Positions 44,878 through 59,419 of a DNA stretch of 64,000 nt are shown piece after piece (the first letter of the stretch is position 1; every line of letters begins with the position of its first letter). The position numbers were made by a program, and so were the translations under genes. The DNA is from Listeria welshimeri serovar 6b str. SLCC5334 (GTDB lineage Bacteria > Bacillota > Bacilli > Lactobacillales > Listeriaceae), in the NCBI RefSeq assembly GCF_000060285.1, contig NC_008555.1, positions 1,674,001 through 1,738,000 of the forward strand. Direction: 5' to 3'. The notes beneath the pieces were generated by a model that saw only the letters and a program-made list of their open reading frames with translations, was not told the DNA's origin and searched no databases.

Positions 44878-44886
44878 AAATATAAG

Positions 44887-44972
44887 TGCCGAGGACCGGA
44901 ATCGAACCGGTACGGATATCACTATCCGCAGGATTTTAAGTCCTGTGCGTCTGCCAGTTCCGCCACCCCGGC
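44887..44972 (-). tRNA. tRNA-Leu (TAA)
   Basis: Long variable arm, acceptor GCCGGGG/CCTCGGC, anticodon loop CTTAAAA. Confidence 0.95.
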
Positions 44973-44992
44973 GTTGTTACTATAAAATTTGG

Positions 44993-45064
44993 AGCGGAAG
45001 ACGGGGTTCGAACCCGCGACCCCCACCTTGGCAAGGTGATGTTCTACCACTGAACTACTTCCGC
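44993..45064 (-). tRNA. tRNA-Gly (GCC)
   Basis: Acceptor GCGGAAG/CTTCCGC, anticodon loop TTGCCAA, discriminator T. Confidence 0.95.
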
Positions 45065-45079
45065 ATATTTTATAATAAG

Positions 45080-45161
45080 TGCGGGTGAAGGGACTTGAAC
45101 CCCCACGCCTCGCGGCGCCAGATCCTAAATCTGGTGCGTCTGCCAATTCCGCCACACCCGC
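45080..45161 (-). tRNA. tRNA-Leu (TAG)
   Basis: Variable arm present, acceptor GCGGGTG/CACCCGC, anticodon loop TTTAGGA. Confidence 0.95.
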
Positions 45162-45166
45162 AAAAG

Positions 45167-45239
45167 TGAGCCGTGCTGGGTTCGAACCAGCGACCCTCTG
45201 ATTAAAAGTCAGATGCTCTACCAACTGAGCTAACGGCTC
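45167..45239 (-). tRNA. tRNA-Lys (TTT)
   Basis: Acceptor GAGCCGT/ACGGCTC, anticodon loop CTTTTAA. Confidence 0.95.
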
Positions 45240-45282
45240 TCTACAATAAAAATATGTATTATTATAAAGTTAATATTAATGG

Positions 45283-45355
45283 TGCCGGCTGCAAGAGTCG
45301 AACTCGCGACCTACTGATTACAAATCAGTTGCTCTACCAACTGAGCTAAGCCGGC
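45283..45355 (-). tRNA. tRNA-Thr (TGT)
   Basis: Acceptor GCCGGCT/AGCCGGC, anticodon loop TTTGTAA. Confidence 0.95.
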
Positions 45356-45363
45356 ATAAAAAA

Positions 45364-45436
45364 TGGAGGTTAACGGGATCGAACCGCTGACCCTCTGCTT
45401 GTAAGGCAGATGCTCTCCCAGCTGAGCTAAACCTCC
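45364..45436 (-). tRNA. tRNA-Val (TAC)
   Basis: Acceptor GGAGGTT/AACCTCC, anticodon loop CTTACAA. First tRNA after the 5S gene. Confidence 0.95.
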
Positions 45437-45444
45437 AGAAATAC

Positions 45445-45561
45445 TGCCCGGCAGCGACCTACTCTCGCAGGGGGAAACCCCCAACTACCATTGGCGCAGA
45501 GAAGCTTAACTACCGTGTTCGGGATGGGAACGGGTGTGACCTTCTCGCCATAACTACCAGA
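45445..45561 (-). rRNA. rrf: 5S ribosomal RNA
   Basis: About 117 nt. Contains GGTCACACCCGTTCCCATCC and GAACACGGTAGTTAAGC, universal for 5S, with paired termini CTGGTAG/CTGCCGG. It lies 79 bases downstream of 23S; ends are approximate. Confidence 0.95.
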
Positions 45562-45639
45562 CAATATACAGTTGTTGAAAGATTGCTCTCTCAAAACTAG
45601 AGAAGAAAGGGTTCAGTTAGGTAACTTCGTTTCATTTTT

Positions 45640-50367
<4,728 letters not shown>

Positions 50368-50615
50368 TATAAATTGAATTTGAATACTTATTCAACACCG
50401 TGAATAAGATTCCTTGCGTCAAATTGACTTCGCTAGCAATTAAATTACTAGTTTGTTTTTGTTGAAAACAGCTTTCTGTTTTCTGCCCTGCGATTACCAG
50501 TGAGACTTTACGTCTCATTGCTTTTCGTCTTCTTCTTTGTTCAGTTTTCAAAGGTCAGTTAGTCGCTTTCATGCTTGATGTACGAATGTTTTCATTTGTT
50601 TTTTGCGACTTTTAA

Positions 50616-50644
50616 ATCATATCATTTCAGCAACTATCTGTCAA
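50616..50644 (-). promoter_or_regulatory. rRNA promoter, proximal (P2)
   Basis: Minus strand: TTGACA, 17-nt spacer, TATGAT. About 240 nt of leader with short repeated elements separates it from 16S (50368-50610). Confidence 0.85.
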
Positions 50645-50710
50645 CAACTTTTTAAATTTATTTTACGAATAAAAATCTTTTAAATCACTGCTATTGTAGC
50701 GCCGAAAACT

Positions 50711-50739
50711 AATATATCAAGTTTTGAGATATATGTCAA
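50711..50739 (-). promoter_or_regulatory. rRNA promoter, distal (P1)
   Basis: Minus strand: TTGACA, 17-nt spacer, TATATT, about 95 bases upstream of P2. The tandem arrangement is typical of Firmicute rrn operons. The rest of the gap 50368-50822 holds the leader and the perR terminator only. Confidence 0.8.
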
Positions 50740-50792
50740 CCGAATTATGCATAAAATTAAATAAAAATGAAAAAAATTGCAAAAAACATAAA

Positions 50793-50819
50793 AAAACACC
50801 TAGCTAGGCTAAGTGTTTT
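50793..50819 (-). terminator. perR terminator
   Basis: Minus strand: AAAACACTTAGCCTAGCTAGGTGTTTT hairpin with a T run, three bases after the perR stop. Confidence 0.85.
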
Positions 50820-50822
50820 GGA

Positions 50823-51269
50823 TTAATTATTAATTTGTTTTTCTTTACATTCTGGACATGTACCATATACTTCCAGCCTATGATTATCAATTTCATATCC
50901 GGTTACATGAGCTGCGAAATGTTCTACTTCATCAAGACCCGGATAATGAAAATCTACTATTTTCCCGCAAACATTGCAGATTGCGTGATAATGATTAGAT
51001 GTGGAAAAATCAAATCTGCTAGATGCATCACCATAAGATAATTCTTTAATTAAACCTGCATCACGAAAAACTCGCAAATTATTATATACAGTTGCTACGC
51101 TCATATTAGGAAAGTTACCTTCTAAAGACCGATAGATATCATCCGCGGTTGGGTGAGTGTGTGAGTTAATTAAGAATTCAAGTATAGCATGACGCTGAGG
51201 AGTGATTCTTACTCCTGTTTTCTTCAAGACATCTACTGCCTCTTTTAGAGTTGCATTAGACACCGCCAT
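50823..51269 (-). CDS. perR: Peroxide-responsive repressor PerR (Fur family)
   Basis: 148 residues from ATG 51269; an in-frame GTG two codons later has better SD spacing. Winged-helix domain (~1-85: [28 protein letters not shown]) and a C-terminal metal domain with two CxxC pairs, CNVC (~99) and CPEC (~139), for structural zinc. The HDH-type regulatory ligands (His in NHYHAIC, Asp in DEVEHF region) fit PerR. It represses peroxide-defence genes until oxidised. A PerR-box-like palindrome overlaps its own promoter. The remembered orthologue is lmo1683. Confidence 0.92.
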   Translation of the reverse strand: MAVSNATLKEAVDVLKKTGVRITPQRHAILEFLINSHTHPTADDIYRSLEGNFPNMSVATVYNNLRVFRDAGLIKELSYGDASSRFDFSTSNHYHAICNVCGKIVDFHYPGLDEVEHFAAHVTGYEIDNHRLEVYGTCPECKEKQINN

Positions 51270-51283
51270 GCACTCCCTTCCAA

Positions 51284-51298
51284 AAATAATTATTATAT
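51284..51298. promoter_or_regulatory. PerR-box-like operator
   Basis: AAATAATTATTATAT; its complement matches 12 of 15 positions of the B. subtilis Per box TTATAATNATTATAA. It sits just downstream of the perR -10, fitting autorepression. Confidence 0.6.
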
Positions 51299-51300
51299 TC

Positions 51301-51330
51301 ATAATACCGGAAATAAGGCTTGACTGTCAA
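51301..51330 (-). promoter_or_regulatory. perR promoter
   Basis: Minus strand: TTGACA, 18-nt spacer, TATTAT. Confidence 0.75.
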
Positions 51331-51351
51331 TAGAATGGCATAATTTGTAGG

Positions 51352-52293
51352 TTAATAACCTTTATTTAAATCAATTTCATTGCGTAATTTAGTATTTTTT
51401 TTCAAGTGATTCATATTCTCAAACCATATTTCAAAACTACGATCCAAATATTTATCCGAATGGCCCGATACATGCGGTGTCATAGTTATGTTGTCTGCTT
51501 GCCATAGATAACTGCCAGCAGAAAGTGGTTCTTCTGGTAATACATCTAAATAAAAATGAGCAATTTGTTGTTGTTTAGAAGCTTTTTCTAACACATCTAT
51601 TTCCACTGCACTGCCTCTTCCTATATTAATAAAAACTGCACTGCTTTTCATCCTCTCAAAAAATGTTTCTTTATACATGCCTGTTGTCTTTTTCGTTTGT
51701 GGTAAAACACTGACAAAAAAGTCAGCTAAGGGCGCAATTTCTTCTATATCTGTCATAGCGTAAGTTTTTTTAAATGGTTCAGCCGGGTGACCTGTTGTAT
51801 TTACACCTAATACTTCCATGTCAAAGGCTTTGGCAAATTGCGCCACTTTTGCTCCGATTGCTCCTGTTCCTGCTACAATTAATGTTTTTCCCGCAAGTTC
51901 TGTAATAGGTTCTTCACTCGACCAGTTTTCTTGTTTTTGCATTTGATAGAAGAAAGCAGCTTTTTTCACATGAGATAACATAAAAGATAAAGCAAATTCT
52001 CCCATTGGTACTGCATGAATTCCTCTTACATTTGCCACTTTTATTTTTCTTTCTTGAATAATTTCTCTTGGAAGACTATCCACGCCTGCTGAAAAAACCA
52101 TAATTAATTTTAAGTTTTGAGCTTGTTTTATTTGTTCTTCTTTAATATTCGAGCCATAAGTGACAATAACATCCACTTCTGCTAAATTGGCAAAATGATT
52201 ATTGCCTTCATAGTAGAAAGTATCATCTGGAAATTTCTCCGCTTGCAATTGTTGAAGGTGTTTAGGTACATCTAAAGTAAATAAAACTTTCAT
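51352..52293 (-). CDS. D-isomer-specific 2-hydroxyacid dehydrogenase
   Basis: 313 residues from ATG 52293. NAD-binding GxGxxG in VAGTGAIGAKVAQF (~residues 140-153). Catalytic residues of the family: Arg in FINIGRGSAVEID (~225), Glu in VLPEEPL (~255) and His in MTPHVSGHSD (~275). Substrate (glycerate, hydroxypyruvate or other 2-oxoacid) cannot be told from sequence. Divergent from gsaB; separated from perR by its promoter. Confidence 0.85.
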   Translation of the reverse strand: MKVLFTLDVPKHLQQLQAEKFPDDTFYYEGNNHFANLAEVDVIVTYGSNIKEEQIKQAQNLKLIMVFSAGVDSLPREIIQERKIKVANVRGIHAVPMGEFALSFMLSHVKKAAFFYQMQKQENWSSEEPITELAGKTLIVAGTGAIGAKVAQFAKAFDMEVLGVNTTGHPAEPFKKTYAMTDIEEIAPLADFFVSVLPQTKKTTGMYKETFFERMKSSAVFINIGRGSAVEIDVLEKASKQQQIAHFYLDVLPEEPLSAGSYLWQADNITMTPHVSGHSDKYLDRSFEIWFENMNHLKKNTKLRNEIDLNKGY

Positions 52294-52373
52294 CTTGCCA
52301 CACTTCCCCTCTTTTAATGATACTTTAATTTTATGCTTTTTTTCATTTGTCGGCAATTATATTGTTTTTTCAA

Positions 52374-52402
52374 TTGCGACTTCTCATTTTTTCGCATAGA
52401 AT
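52374..52402 (+). promoter_or_regulatory. gsaB promoter
   Basis: TTGCGA, 17-nt spacer, TAGAAT. Confidence 0.65.
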
Positions 52403-52436
52403 ATAGAAGGTATTAAATTATTGAGGAGATGACGAA

Positions 52437-53735
52437 ATGGATCATTCAATGTCAAAAAAATTGCATGACGAAGCACTTTTACATATAGTTGGTGGGGTTA
52501 ATAGCCCATCTAGGTCAAACAAAGGAGTTGGCGGTGGAATTCCTGTCACAATGGAACGAGCAAATGGTGCTTATTTTTATGATGTGGATGGAAATAAATA
52601 TATTGACTATTTAGCTGCATTTGGACCGATTATTACTGGACATGCGCATCCTCATATTACAGAAGCAATTACAAAAGCGGCGCAAAATGGCGTTTTGTAC
52701 GGAACACCTACAAAACATGAAATAACCTTTGCAAAAATGTTAAAAGAAGCAATTCCTTCTCTTGAAAAAGTTCGATTTACAAACTCCGGCACAGAAGCTG
52801 TTATGACAACTATTCGTGTAGCTCGTGCTTATACGGGACGAGACAAAATCATTAAATTTGCCGGATGCTACCATGGACATTTTGATTTAGTATTAGTTGA
52901 AGCTGGCTCTGGGCCATCTACACTAGGAATTCCAGATTCTGCTGGTGTGACAAAATCGACTGCCGAGGAAGTTATTACAGTACCTTTTAATGACCTTGCA
53001 TCCTTCAAAGAAGCATTAGCTACTTGGGGAAATCAAGTTGCAGCAGTTTTAGTAGAACCTATTGTTGGAAACTTTGGAATGGTTGAGCCTGCTGAAGGAT
53101 TTCTAGAAGCTATTAATGAACTTGCACATGAAAATGGCTCTTTAGTAATTTATGATGAAGTTATCACAGCTTTCCGTTTTATGTACGGTGGAGCTCAGAA
53201 TTATTTAGGTGTTATTCCCGACTTAACAGCTATGGGTAAAATTATTGGCGGAGGTCTTCCAATAGGTGCTTACGGCGGACGAATAGATATTATGGAAAAA
53301 GTAGCACCTTTAGGACCCGCATATCAAGCTGGAACACACGCAGGTAATCCAGCTTCCATTTTATCAGGTATCGCTTGTCTTGAAGTTTTACAAGAAGAAG
53401 GACTTTATGATCGCTTTCAAAAATATGGCTCCATGTTAAAAGATGGAATTGAAAAAGCCGCTGTGAAACATGGTATTGCAGTAACGGTTAACCAAATTGT
53501 TGGCGCTCTAACTGTTTACTTTACAGATGAACCAGTGACTAATTATGCAGAAGCTGGAGCTACAAATGGTGATTTATTCGGTCGTTTCTTCAAAGGTATG
53601 TTAGAAGAGGGTATTAACCTAGCGCCTTCCAAATATGAAGCATGGTTCATTACCTCCGCACATTCTGAAGCAGATATTTTAGAAACTATTCAAGCAGTCG
53701 ATACAGTTTTTGCAAAAATGGTTCAAGATAAATAG
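52437..53735 (+). CDS. gsaB: Glutamate-1-semialdehyde 2,1-aminomutase
   Basis: 432 residues, class III PLP aminotransferase fold. Signatures [16 protein letters not shown] (~residues 13-28), [27 protein letters not shown] (~232-241) and PLP lysine in [17 protein letters not shown] (~262-278). It forms 5-aminolevulinate for haem. Length fits Bacillus GsaB; a second copy (hemL) normally sits in the hem operon elsewhere. SD GAGGAG, 8 nt. It stands alone. Confidence 0.92.
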   Translation: MDHSMSKKLHDEALLHIVGGVNSPSRSNKGVGGGIPVTMERANGAYFYDVDGNKYIDYLAAFGPIITGHAHPHITEAITKAAQNGVLYGTPTKHEITFAKMLKEAIPSLEKVRFTNSGTEAVMTTIRVARAYTGRDKIIKFAGCYHGHFDLVLVEAGSGPSTLGIPDSAGVTKSTAEEVITVPFNDLASFKEALATWGNQVAAVLVEPIVGNFGMVEPAEGFLEAINELAHENGSLVIYDEVITAFRFMYGGAQNYLGVIPDLTAMGKIIGGGLPIGAYGGRIDIMEKVAPLGPAYQAGTHAGNPASILSGIACLEVLQEEGLYDRFQKYGSMLKDGIEKAAVKHGIAVTVNQIVGALTVYFTDEPVTNYAEAGATNGDLFGRFFKGMLEEGINLAPSKYEAWFITSAHSEADILETIQAVDTVFAKMVQDK

Positions 53736-53767
53736 GTATTATTGCTTTATAAACTGACGATAAACGT

Positions 53768-53811
53768 TATAATAGAAGAAGAATGAGCGGGAATAGTTCA
53801 ATATCCCGCTC
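53768..53811 (+). promoter_or_regulatory. TATAAT and GC-rich hairpin before the exporter-like gene
   Basis: TATAAT at 53768-53773, then GAGCGGGA ... TCCCGCTC (53785-53811, 8-bp arms, 11-nt loop) with no T run. Either a 5'-end mRNA hairpin or a processing/termination element for gsaB. Confidence 0.45.
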
Positions 53812-53840
53812 AAATAGTCTATAGAAAGGAATAACCTTCC

Positions 53841-54929
53841 ATGAAATTCGGAGCTAGAATTTTGAAAACTGGTATTGCAATCACCTTGGCGTTATTCATC
53901 GCTCAGCTTTGCAATTCACCCTCTCCAACTCTGGCAGGCATTTCCGCCGTTTTTGCTATCCAACCTTCTATTTATAGGTCCTATCGAACTATTTTAGAAC
54001 GTGCACAAGGAAACATTATTGGAGCTCTTATCGCCATTATTTTTGGACTTTATATTGGTAATGATTTTATTTTAATTGGAGTTGCCGCCATCATCTGTGT
54101 TGCTTTATTGATGCAATTTCGTTTGGAAAATACGATTGGCCTTGCTGTAGTAACACTTATTATCGTCATGGATTCTCCAGGTAACGACTTTTTAGAAATC
54201 GCACTTATTCGTTTTGGCACGATTATGCTAGGCTTACTTGCTGCATTTATCGTCAATTTATTCTTTTTACCGCCTAAATATGAAGTTTCTTTGTTTCAAC
54301 TAATTTATAATACGAATAGCGAAATTGTGCGTTGGATTAAATTAAATCTTCGGCACGCTGCTGACTTTCCCCTTCTAAAAAAAGATATGGAATGGATGCA
54401 AAAGCAGTTAAATCAGACTCGTAACTTATATGGATTATATCGAGAAGAGCGAACTTTCTTGAAGAAAAATGCTGTCTCTAAAGGCCGGAAAATTGCTGTA
54501 TATAGACAAATGTTGCTTTGCTCTCAAAAGGGTTTTGAACTTTTGAAAATCCAACACCGTTATGAAAATGATTATTTGCAACTTCCGCCAGATAAACAAG
54601 AATTGATTAGACAACATATTGATTATTTAACAGATAAACATGAACAATTACTGCTAACGTATATTGACAAAGTTTCTATTGATCTTGATTATGTAGAGTC
54701 TCATTTAGCACAAGATCCCCAAGATTTAATGCAACTCTTCCTACGCGAAATGGAAGAAACTGAAAAAGATGAGTATGAAGATATGATGGATAAATATCAT
54801 TTAATGCGTATTATTGCATCCATCTTTGCCTACCAAGAAACAATCGATTATCTAGAAAAAATAATTCATAGCTTTAAACTTAGACATACAGATGAAAACC
54901 AGATCGATATTAATGTAAATGAAGAATAA
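53841..54929 (+). CDS. Aromatic acid exporter family (ArAE/YqjA-like) membrane protein
   Basis: 362 residues. N-terminal membrane domain with about five to six helices (~8-145) beginning MKFGARILKTGIAITLALFIA and carrying SPTLAGISAVFAIQPSIYRSY, the ArAE_1 pattern. The C-terminal cytoplasmic part (~150-350) is long, charged and helical, as in the ArAE_1_C domain. Likely a small-molecule exporter; substrate unknown. SD AAAGGAAT. Ends at a bidirectional terminator. Confidence 0.82.
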   Translation: MKFGARILKTGIAITLALFIAQLCNSPSPTLAGISAVFAIQPSIYRSYRTILERAQGNIIGALIAIIFGLYIGNDFILIGVAAIICVALLMQFRLENTIGLAVVTLIIVMDSPGNDFLEIALIRFGTIMLGLLAAFIVNLFFLPPKYEVSLFQLIYNTNSEIVRWIKLNLRHAADFPLLKKDMEWMQKQLNQTRNLYGLYREERTFLKKNAVSKGRKIAVYRQMLLCSQKGFELLKIQHRYENDYLQLPPDKQELIRQHIDYLTDKHEQLLLTYIDKVSIDLDYVESHLAQDPQDLMQLFLREMEETEKDEYEDMMDKYHLMRIIASIFAYQETIDYLEKIIHSFKLRHTDENQIDINVNEE

Positions 54930-54968
54930 AAAAACGAGCTTGGAGATAAACTCCAAAGCTCGTTTTTT
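54928..54968. terminator. Bidirectional terminator, exporter-like gene / DUF402 gene
   Basis: AAAAAACGAGCTTGGAG ... CTCCAAAGCTCGTTTTTT with one bulged A. Confidence 0.92.
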
Positions 54969-55495
54969 TAACGGTATTCTTTATACTTTTCATACCAAAT
55001 GTCAATGTAGTCAGGAGAAAATGGACCTTTTTTGTCCAAAATCCAGTGGCTTAGCACATCTACATTCGTTTTTAGTATCCGGTCAATTGAGTCTGGATAC
55101 TTCATTTGGCGACGGTGTTGTTCATATTCGCCCTCATCAAGCAAATGAAACCTTCCATCTGGGAAAACCTTAATATCGAGGTCATAGTCAATGTACTTAA
55201 GCGCTTGTTCATCAACTGCAAAAGGAGTTCCTAAATTGCAGTAATGATAAATGCCATCTTCTCTAATCATTGAAATTACATTAAACCAGTAATCACTATG
55301 AAAGTAACAGATAGATGGTTCACGCGTTACCCATTTACGTCCGTCTGCTTCCACAACTAATGTGTGGTCGTTTCCACCGATAATAATATTCTCCGTAGAT
55401 TTAAGCACCACTGTCTTTTTCCAAGTACGATGAAGTTTTCCGTTATGTTTGTAGCTCTTGATCTGTATTATTTCTTTCTCTTTGGGTAAGTACAT
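54968..55495 (-). CDS. DUF402 nucleoside tri-/diphosphatase (YgaC/Ntdp-like)
   Basis: 175 residues. DUF402 pattern: [23 protein letters not shown] (~residues 53-75), [10 protein letters not shown], the acidic metal-binding stretch [14 protein letters not shown] (~105-118) and [10 protein letters not shown] (~122-131). Characterised relatives in Staphylococcus and Streptomyces hydrolyse nucleoside tri- and diphosphates, and the FomD branch acts on a CMP conjugate. A nucleotide phosphatase role is inferred from the family. Confidence 0.85.
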   Translation of the reverse strand: MYLPKEKEIIQIKSYKHNGKLHRTWKKTVVLKSTENIIIGGNDHTLVVEADGRKWVTREPSICYFHSDYWFNVISMIREDGIYHYCNLGTPFAVDEQALKYIDYDLDIKVFPDGRFHLLDEGEYEQHRRQMKYPDSIDRILKTNVDVLSHWILDKKGPFSPDYIDIWYEKYKEYR

Positions 55496-55603
55496 CCTTT
55501 ATCCTACTTTCCTCATGTACTATCAAAATCATTATTATTATAACATAAGGCAAGACTGCAAAAAAACAATATCGTGCTGAAACGGAATAATTTCCTAAAA
55601 AAA

Positions 55604-55627
55604 AGCTATTTTTCAGGTAAAATAGCT
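55604..55627 (-). terminator. Terminator of the mutY-fabL unit
   Basis: Minus strand: AGCTATTTT, 5-nt loop, AAAAATAGCT, T8 run. Confidence 0.85.
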
Positions 55628-55649
55628 AATTTTCATCCATTTTGCTTTA

Positions 55650-56399
<750 letters not shown>

Positions 56400-57488
56400 T
56401 TACTCCCCCTTAAATTCTTTCCAAGCTTGCCACATTTTTTGATATGGTACTGGAAAAGCAAGCCGTTTCATTTCTTCTTCTGTTGCAAAATACCAATTTT
56501 CATTCGGAACTGCGGATTGAAGATTTGCCACACGAATGTCCATTTTCCAAATCAAATGAGAAAAAACATGTTTGATATGCGCAATTGGGTCCTGATTTAA
56601 TAAAACATCTAAGCCATAATGGTTCAAAAATTGTAATTTGGCTACTTCCATATTTTCTTTTTTAGCAACTTCAATAGTTGGAAATTGCCACATATTTGCA
56701 AGCAGTCCATTCTCCGGACGTTTTTCTATAGCTATTTTCCCATCCTCTGAGAGAACAATAATACTTAAAAGTTCTTTAGTTTTCGTTTTTGTCTTCTTGA
56801 TTTTTACGGGATAGTTGGTTTCAACACCATTTTTATGCGCTTCGCAAAAAGGTTGTAAGGGACAAAGCAAACACATTGGTTTGGTTGGTGTACAAACGAG
56901 TGCACCAATTTCCATTAATCCTTGATTAAAAGCTGCTGGATTTTCTTGATCAATTAATTGGTATAACACTTCTTCAAAAATTTTCCGAGTAGATGCTTTC
57001 ATAATATCTTCACTGATCTCTAAAACACGTGCTATAACACGCATAACATTTCCATCAACTGCTGGTTCGGCTTGGTTGTATGCAATACTCAAAATTGCGC
57101 CTGCCGTATATGGTCCAACACCTTTAAGTGATAAAATAGTTGTTAAATCACTTGGGACTACTCCAGAAAAATCTGCCATTACTTGTTTCATAGCTGTTTG
57201 GAGATTTCTGACACGAGAATAATAACCTAAACCTTCCCAAGCCTTTAATATATCCGCCTCATCAGCATTTACGAAACTTTCCATTGTCGGAAACTGAGTC
57301 ATAAAGCGATTAAAATAAGGAATTACTGTATCCACTTTTGTTTGTTGAAGCATGATTTCTGAGACCCAAATTCGGTAAGGCTCGGTATTTTCGCGCCACG
57401 GTAATATTCGTTTATTCGCTTCATACCAGGAAACAAGTGCTTCTTGAAAAGCGGTTATTTTTGTTTCATCCCATGTTAGTCTCTTCAT
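56400..57488 (-). CDS. mutY: A/G-specific adenine glycosylase
   Basis: 362 residues. Helix-hairpin-helix LKGVGPYTAGAILSIAY (~residues 117-133) followed by catalytic Asp in AVDGNVMRV (~141). The 4Fe-4S cluster is built from Cys-X6-Cys-X2-Cys-X5-Cys (CTPTKPMCLLCPLQPFC, ~200-216). The C-terminal Nudix-like domain recognises 8-oxoG. Removes A opposite 8-oxoG. Full length. Confidence 0.96.
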   Translation of the reverse strand: MKRLTWDETKITAFQEALVSWYEANKRILPWRENTEPYRIWVSEIMLQQTKVDTVIPYFNRFMTQFPTMESFVNADEADILKAWEGLGYYSRVRNLQTAMKQVMADFSGVVPSDLTTILSLKGVGPYTAGAILSIAYNQAEPAVDGNVMRVIARVLEISEDIMKASTRKIFEEVLYQLIDQENPAAFNQGLMEIGALVCTPTKPMCLLCPLQPFCEAHKNGVETNYPVKIKKTKTKTKELLSIIVLSEDGKIAIEKRPENGLLANMWQFPTIEVAKKENMEVAKLQFLNHYGLDVLLNQDPIAHIKHVFSHLIWKMDIRVANLQSAVPNENWYFATEEEMKRLAFPVPYQKMWQAWKEFKGE

Positions 57489-57698
57489 TTTTTCTCATTT
57501 TCTCCTCGTAATTCTAATAGATTTCTAATGTGTGATACTCCAGATGTGTAGTATAATGTAAACAGGGAATAAAATAATATACCCATTCTTAAGCCGTTTT
57601 CTATTATACAGAATGCTGGCTTGATTGGATAGTGTTGTGCTTTCTTAGGCAATACTGCTTGTATTATTAAAGACCGATTTTAGAGGAGGCAAAGTCAC

Positions 57699-58679
57699 TT
57701 GGATACTGGCACACATGTAGTAATGGGAATTGCACTCGGAGCATTAGCAACCGTAGACCCGGTAGTTGCCGGAAGTTCTCAAGCTGCCATTGGTATTATG
57801 ACAGCAACAATTATTGGCTCTCAAATTCCAGACATTGACACTGTATTAAAACTTAAAAACAACGCTGATTATATTAGAAATCATCGTGGAATCACGCATT
57901 CCTTGCCGATGCTTGCCATTTGGCCATTACTTATTTCATCTATTCTGTATTTCATTTTTCCAGCAGCCACGTTTATCCATTTATTATTATGGACATTTAT
58001 CGCGGTTGGGCTACACATTTTTGTAGATATTTTTAACGCATACGGGACACAAGCTGTTAGGCCGTTTAAGGAAACATGGGTCGCATTTGGGTTTATCAAT
58101 ACCTTTGATTGGTTTATTTTTGGTTCCCATGTTGTTGCAATTGCGGCTTGGCTACTAGGATCCCCTGTACTCGCAACGTTTGTAACGCTTTACGTTATTT
58201 TGGCACTTTATTATGTGGCAAGATTTGTCACACAACGAATGATTAAGCATGCGGTTCAAAATCTAATTCCAGATTCAGAAGAAATCATTATCGCTTCTAC
58301 AATTCACTTCTTTCAGTGGCGCGTGGCAGTAACAACTAAAGATCATTACTATGTAGGCCGAGCTTTTAAACGAAACATCTCTATCTACGAAAAATTTGAT
58401 CGTTTACCAGTTCCAGATAATGAAATCATCCGTTCTGCGAAAAAAGATAAAAACCTTGCAGCTTTCATCTCATTCTCCAAAGTATACAATTGGCGAATCG
58501 AGGAAAAACTAGATGGTACTTATGTTACTTTTACCGATTTGCGTTATCGAAGTAATGGGCACTATCCTTTTGTAGCAGTAGTTAAATTAGACGATGATTT
58601 AAAGATTATTTCATCTTATACTGGTTGGATTTTCTCAACAGAAAAATTACACAAAAAATTAGCACCAGTTAGTATTTAA
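57699..58679 (+). CDS. yfhP: YfhP-like membrane-bound metal-dependent hydrolase
   Basis: 326 residues. N-terminal LexA-binding/inner-membrane hydrolase-type domain: THVVMG (~5-10), QIPDIDTV (~45-52) and RNHRGITHS (~64-72) supply putative metal ligands. About four helices follow (~75-180), then a soluble C-terminal part (~195-326). Matches B. subtilis YfhP (DUF457 type). Enzymatic substrate unknown. TTG start 57699, 9 nt after GAGGAGG. The upstream gap 57489-57698 holds a TATAAT candidate only. Confidence 0.82.
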   Translation: MDTGTHVVMGIALGALATVDPVVAGSSQAAIGIMTATIIGSQIPDIDTVLKLKNNADYIRNHRGITHSLPMLAIWPLLISSILYFIFPAATFIHLLLWTFIAVGLHIFVDIFNAYGTQAVRPFKETWVAFGFINTFDWFIFGSHVVAIAAWLLGSPVLATFVTLYVILALYYVARFVTQRMIKHAVQNLIPDSEEIIIASTIHFFQWRVAVTTKDHYYVGRAFKRNISIYEKFDRLPVPDNEIIRSAKKDKNLAAFISFSKVYNWRIEEKLDGTYVTFTDLRYRSNGHYPFVAVVKLDDDLKIISSYTGWIFSTEKLHKKLAPVSI

Positions 58680-58680
58680 A

Positions 58681-58706
58681 GAAGACCCGGAATTTTCCGG
58701 GTCTTC
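58681..58706. terminator. Bidirectional terminator yfhP / dUTPase gene
   Basis: GAAGACCCGGAA TT TTCCGGGTCTTC, 12-bp perfect arms. Confidence 0.93.
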
Positions 58707-58711
58707 TTTGT

Positions 58712-59173
58712 TTATCTACCTGTACTGCCAATTCCACCAACACGTGATTCATTTGCAAGAATATCTGTATCTGCTACTAAATACTTTTGGAATATACCTT
58801 GAGCAACACGTTCTCCTGCTGTTATTTCAACTGGTGTCGTAGAGAAATTTTTGATAGCAATGCCAATATTACCATCATTCCCTGGATTACTATAATAAGA
58901 AGAATCGATAATTCCAGTTCCGTTACAAAGTAATAAACCTTTTTTAATACCAATAGAAGAACGAACATGGATATTTAAAACTTCATCTTCTTGCATATAA
59001 CTTTTAATATCAGTCCAGAAAATATGTTTTTCTTCTGGTGCAATAGTTACTGTTTCATTGGAGAAAAAATCATAACCGGCTGAACCTTTGTCACCGCGTA
59101 TTGGTAGCGATATTGTTTGTTCTGGAAACTTTCTACTTGCTTCATTAACTACTTCAAATCCTCTTACTTTCAA
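58712..59173 (-). CDS. dut: dUTP diphosphatase
   Basis: 153 residues from TTG 59173 (8 nt after AGGAG); GTG 59182 would overlap the SD. Trimeric dUTPase motifs in order: DKGSAGYDFFS (I, ~24), HVRSSIGIKKGL (II, ~70), GTGIIDSSYY (III, ~85-94), ERVAQGIF (IV) and C-terminal RVGGIGSTG (V). Motif III has SSYY instead of the usual DxxY/GEI pattern, resembling phage-type and B. subtilis YosS-like enzymes. Removes dUTP and supplies dUMP. Last gene of the recX-yfhJ-dut unit. Confidence 0.88.
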   Translation of the reverse strand: MKVRGFEVVNEASRKFPEQTISLPIRGDKGSAGYDFFSNETVTIAPEEKHIFWTDIKSYMQEDEVLNIHVRSSIGIKKGLLLCNGTGIIDSSYYSNPGNDGNIGIAIKNFSTTPVEITAGERVAQGIFQKYLVADTDILANESRVGGIGSTGR

Positions 59174-59184
59174 TTCACTCACTC

Positions 59185-59418
59185 CTATTTGTTTGGGTCT
59201 TTTCGTTCTACTTGATGTAAAAAGCTACCGTGCCGCTCGATTTGCTGACGGACATAATCCGCCGCGTACTCAGGTCCTCGGTAAGGATAGCCTGCTTTTG
59301 CGTAGGAACTTTCGAAATCCGACCAAAGCATTTCAATCCACCACAGAGCCTGTTCTTTATCTAAATGCGGGTTTTTAGCCATTAATTCCGCTGTTAGTTC
59401 ATCTAAATAAGTATACAA
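59185..59418 (-). CDS. WVELL-family protein YfhJ-like (77 aa)
   Basis: 77 residues from TTG 59418, which follows the recX stop by one base and lies 9 nt after GAGGAGG located inside recX; the longer frame would overlap recX. Sequence MYTYLDELTAELMAKNP, then WWIEMLWSDFESSYAKAGYPYRG, corresponds to the WVELL motif family (YfhJ). Function unknown; conserved next to recX/yfhP genes in Bacillales. Confidence 0.72.
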   Translation of the reverse strand: MYTYLDELTAELMAKNPHLDKEQALWWIEMLWSDFESSYAKAGYPYRGPEYAADYVRQQIERHGSFLHQVERKDPNK

Positions 59419-59419
59419 T

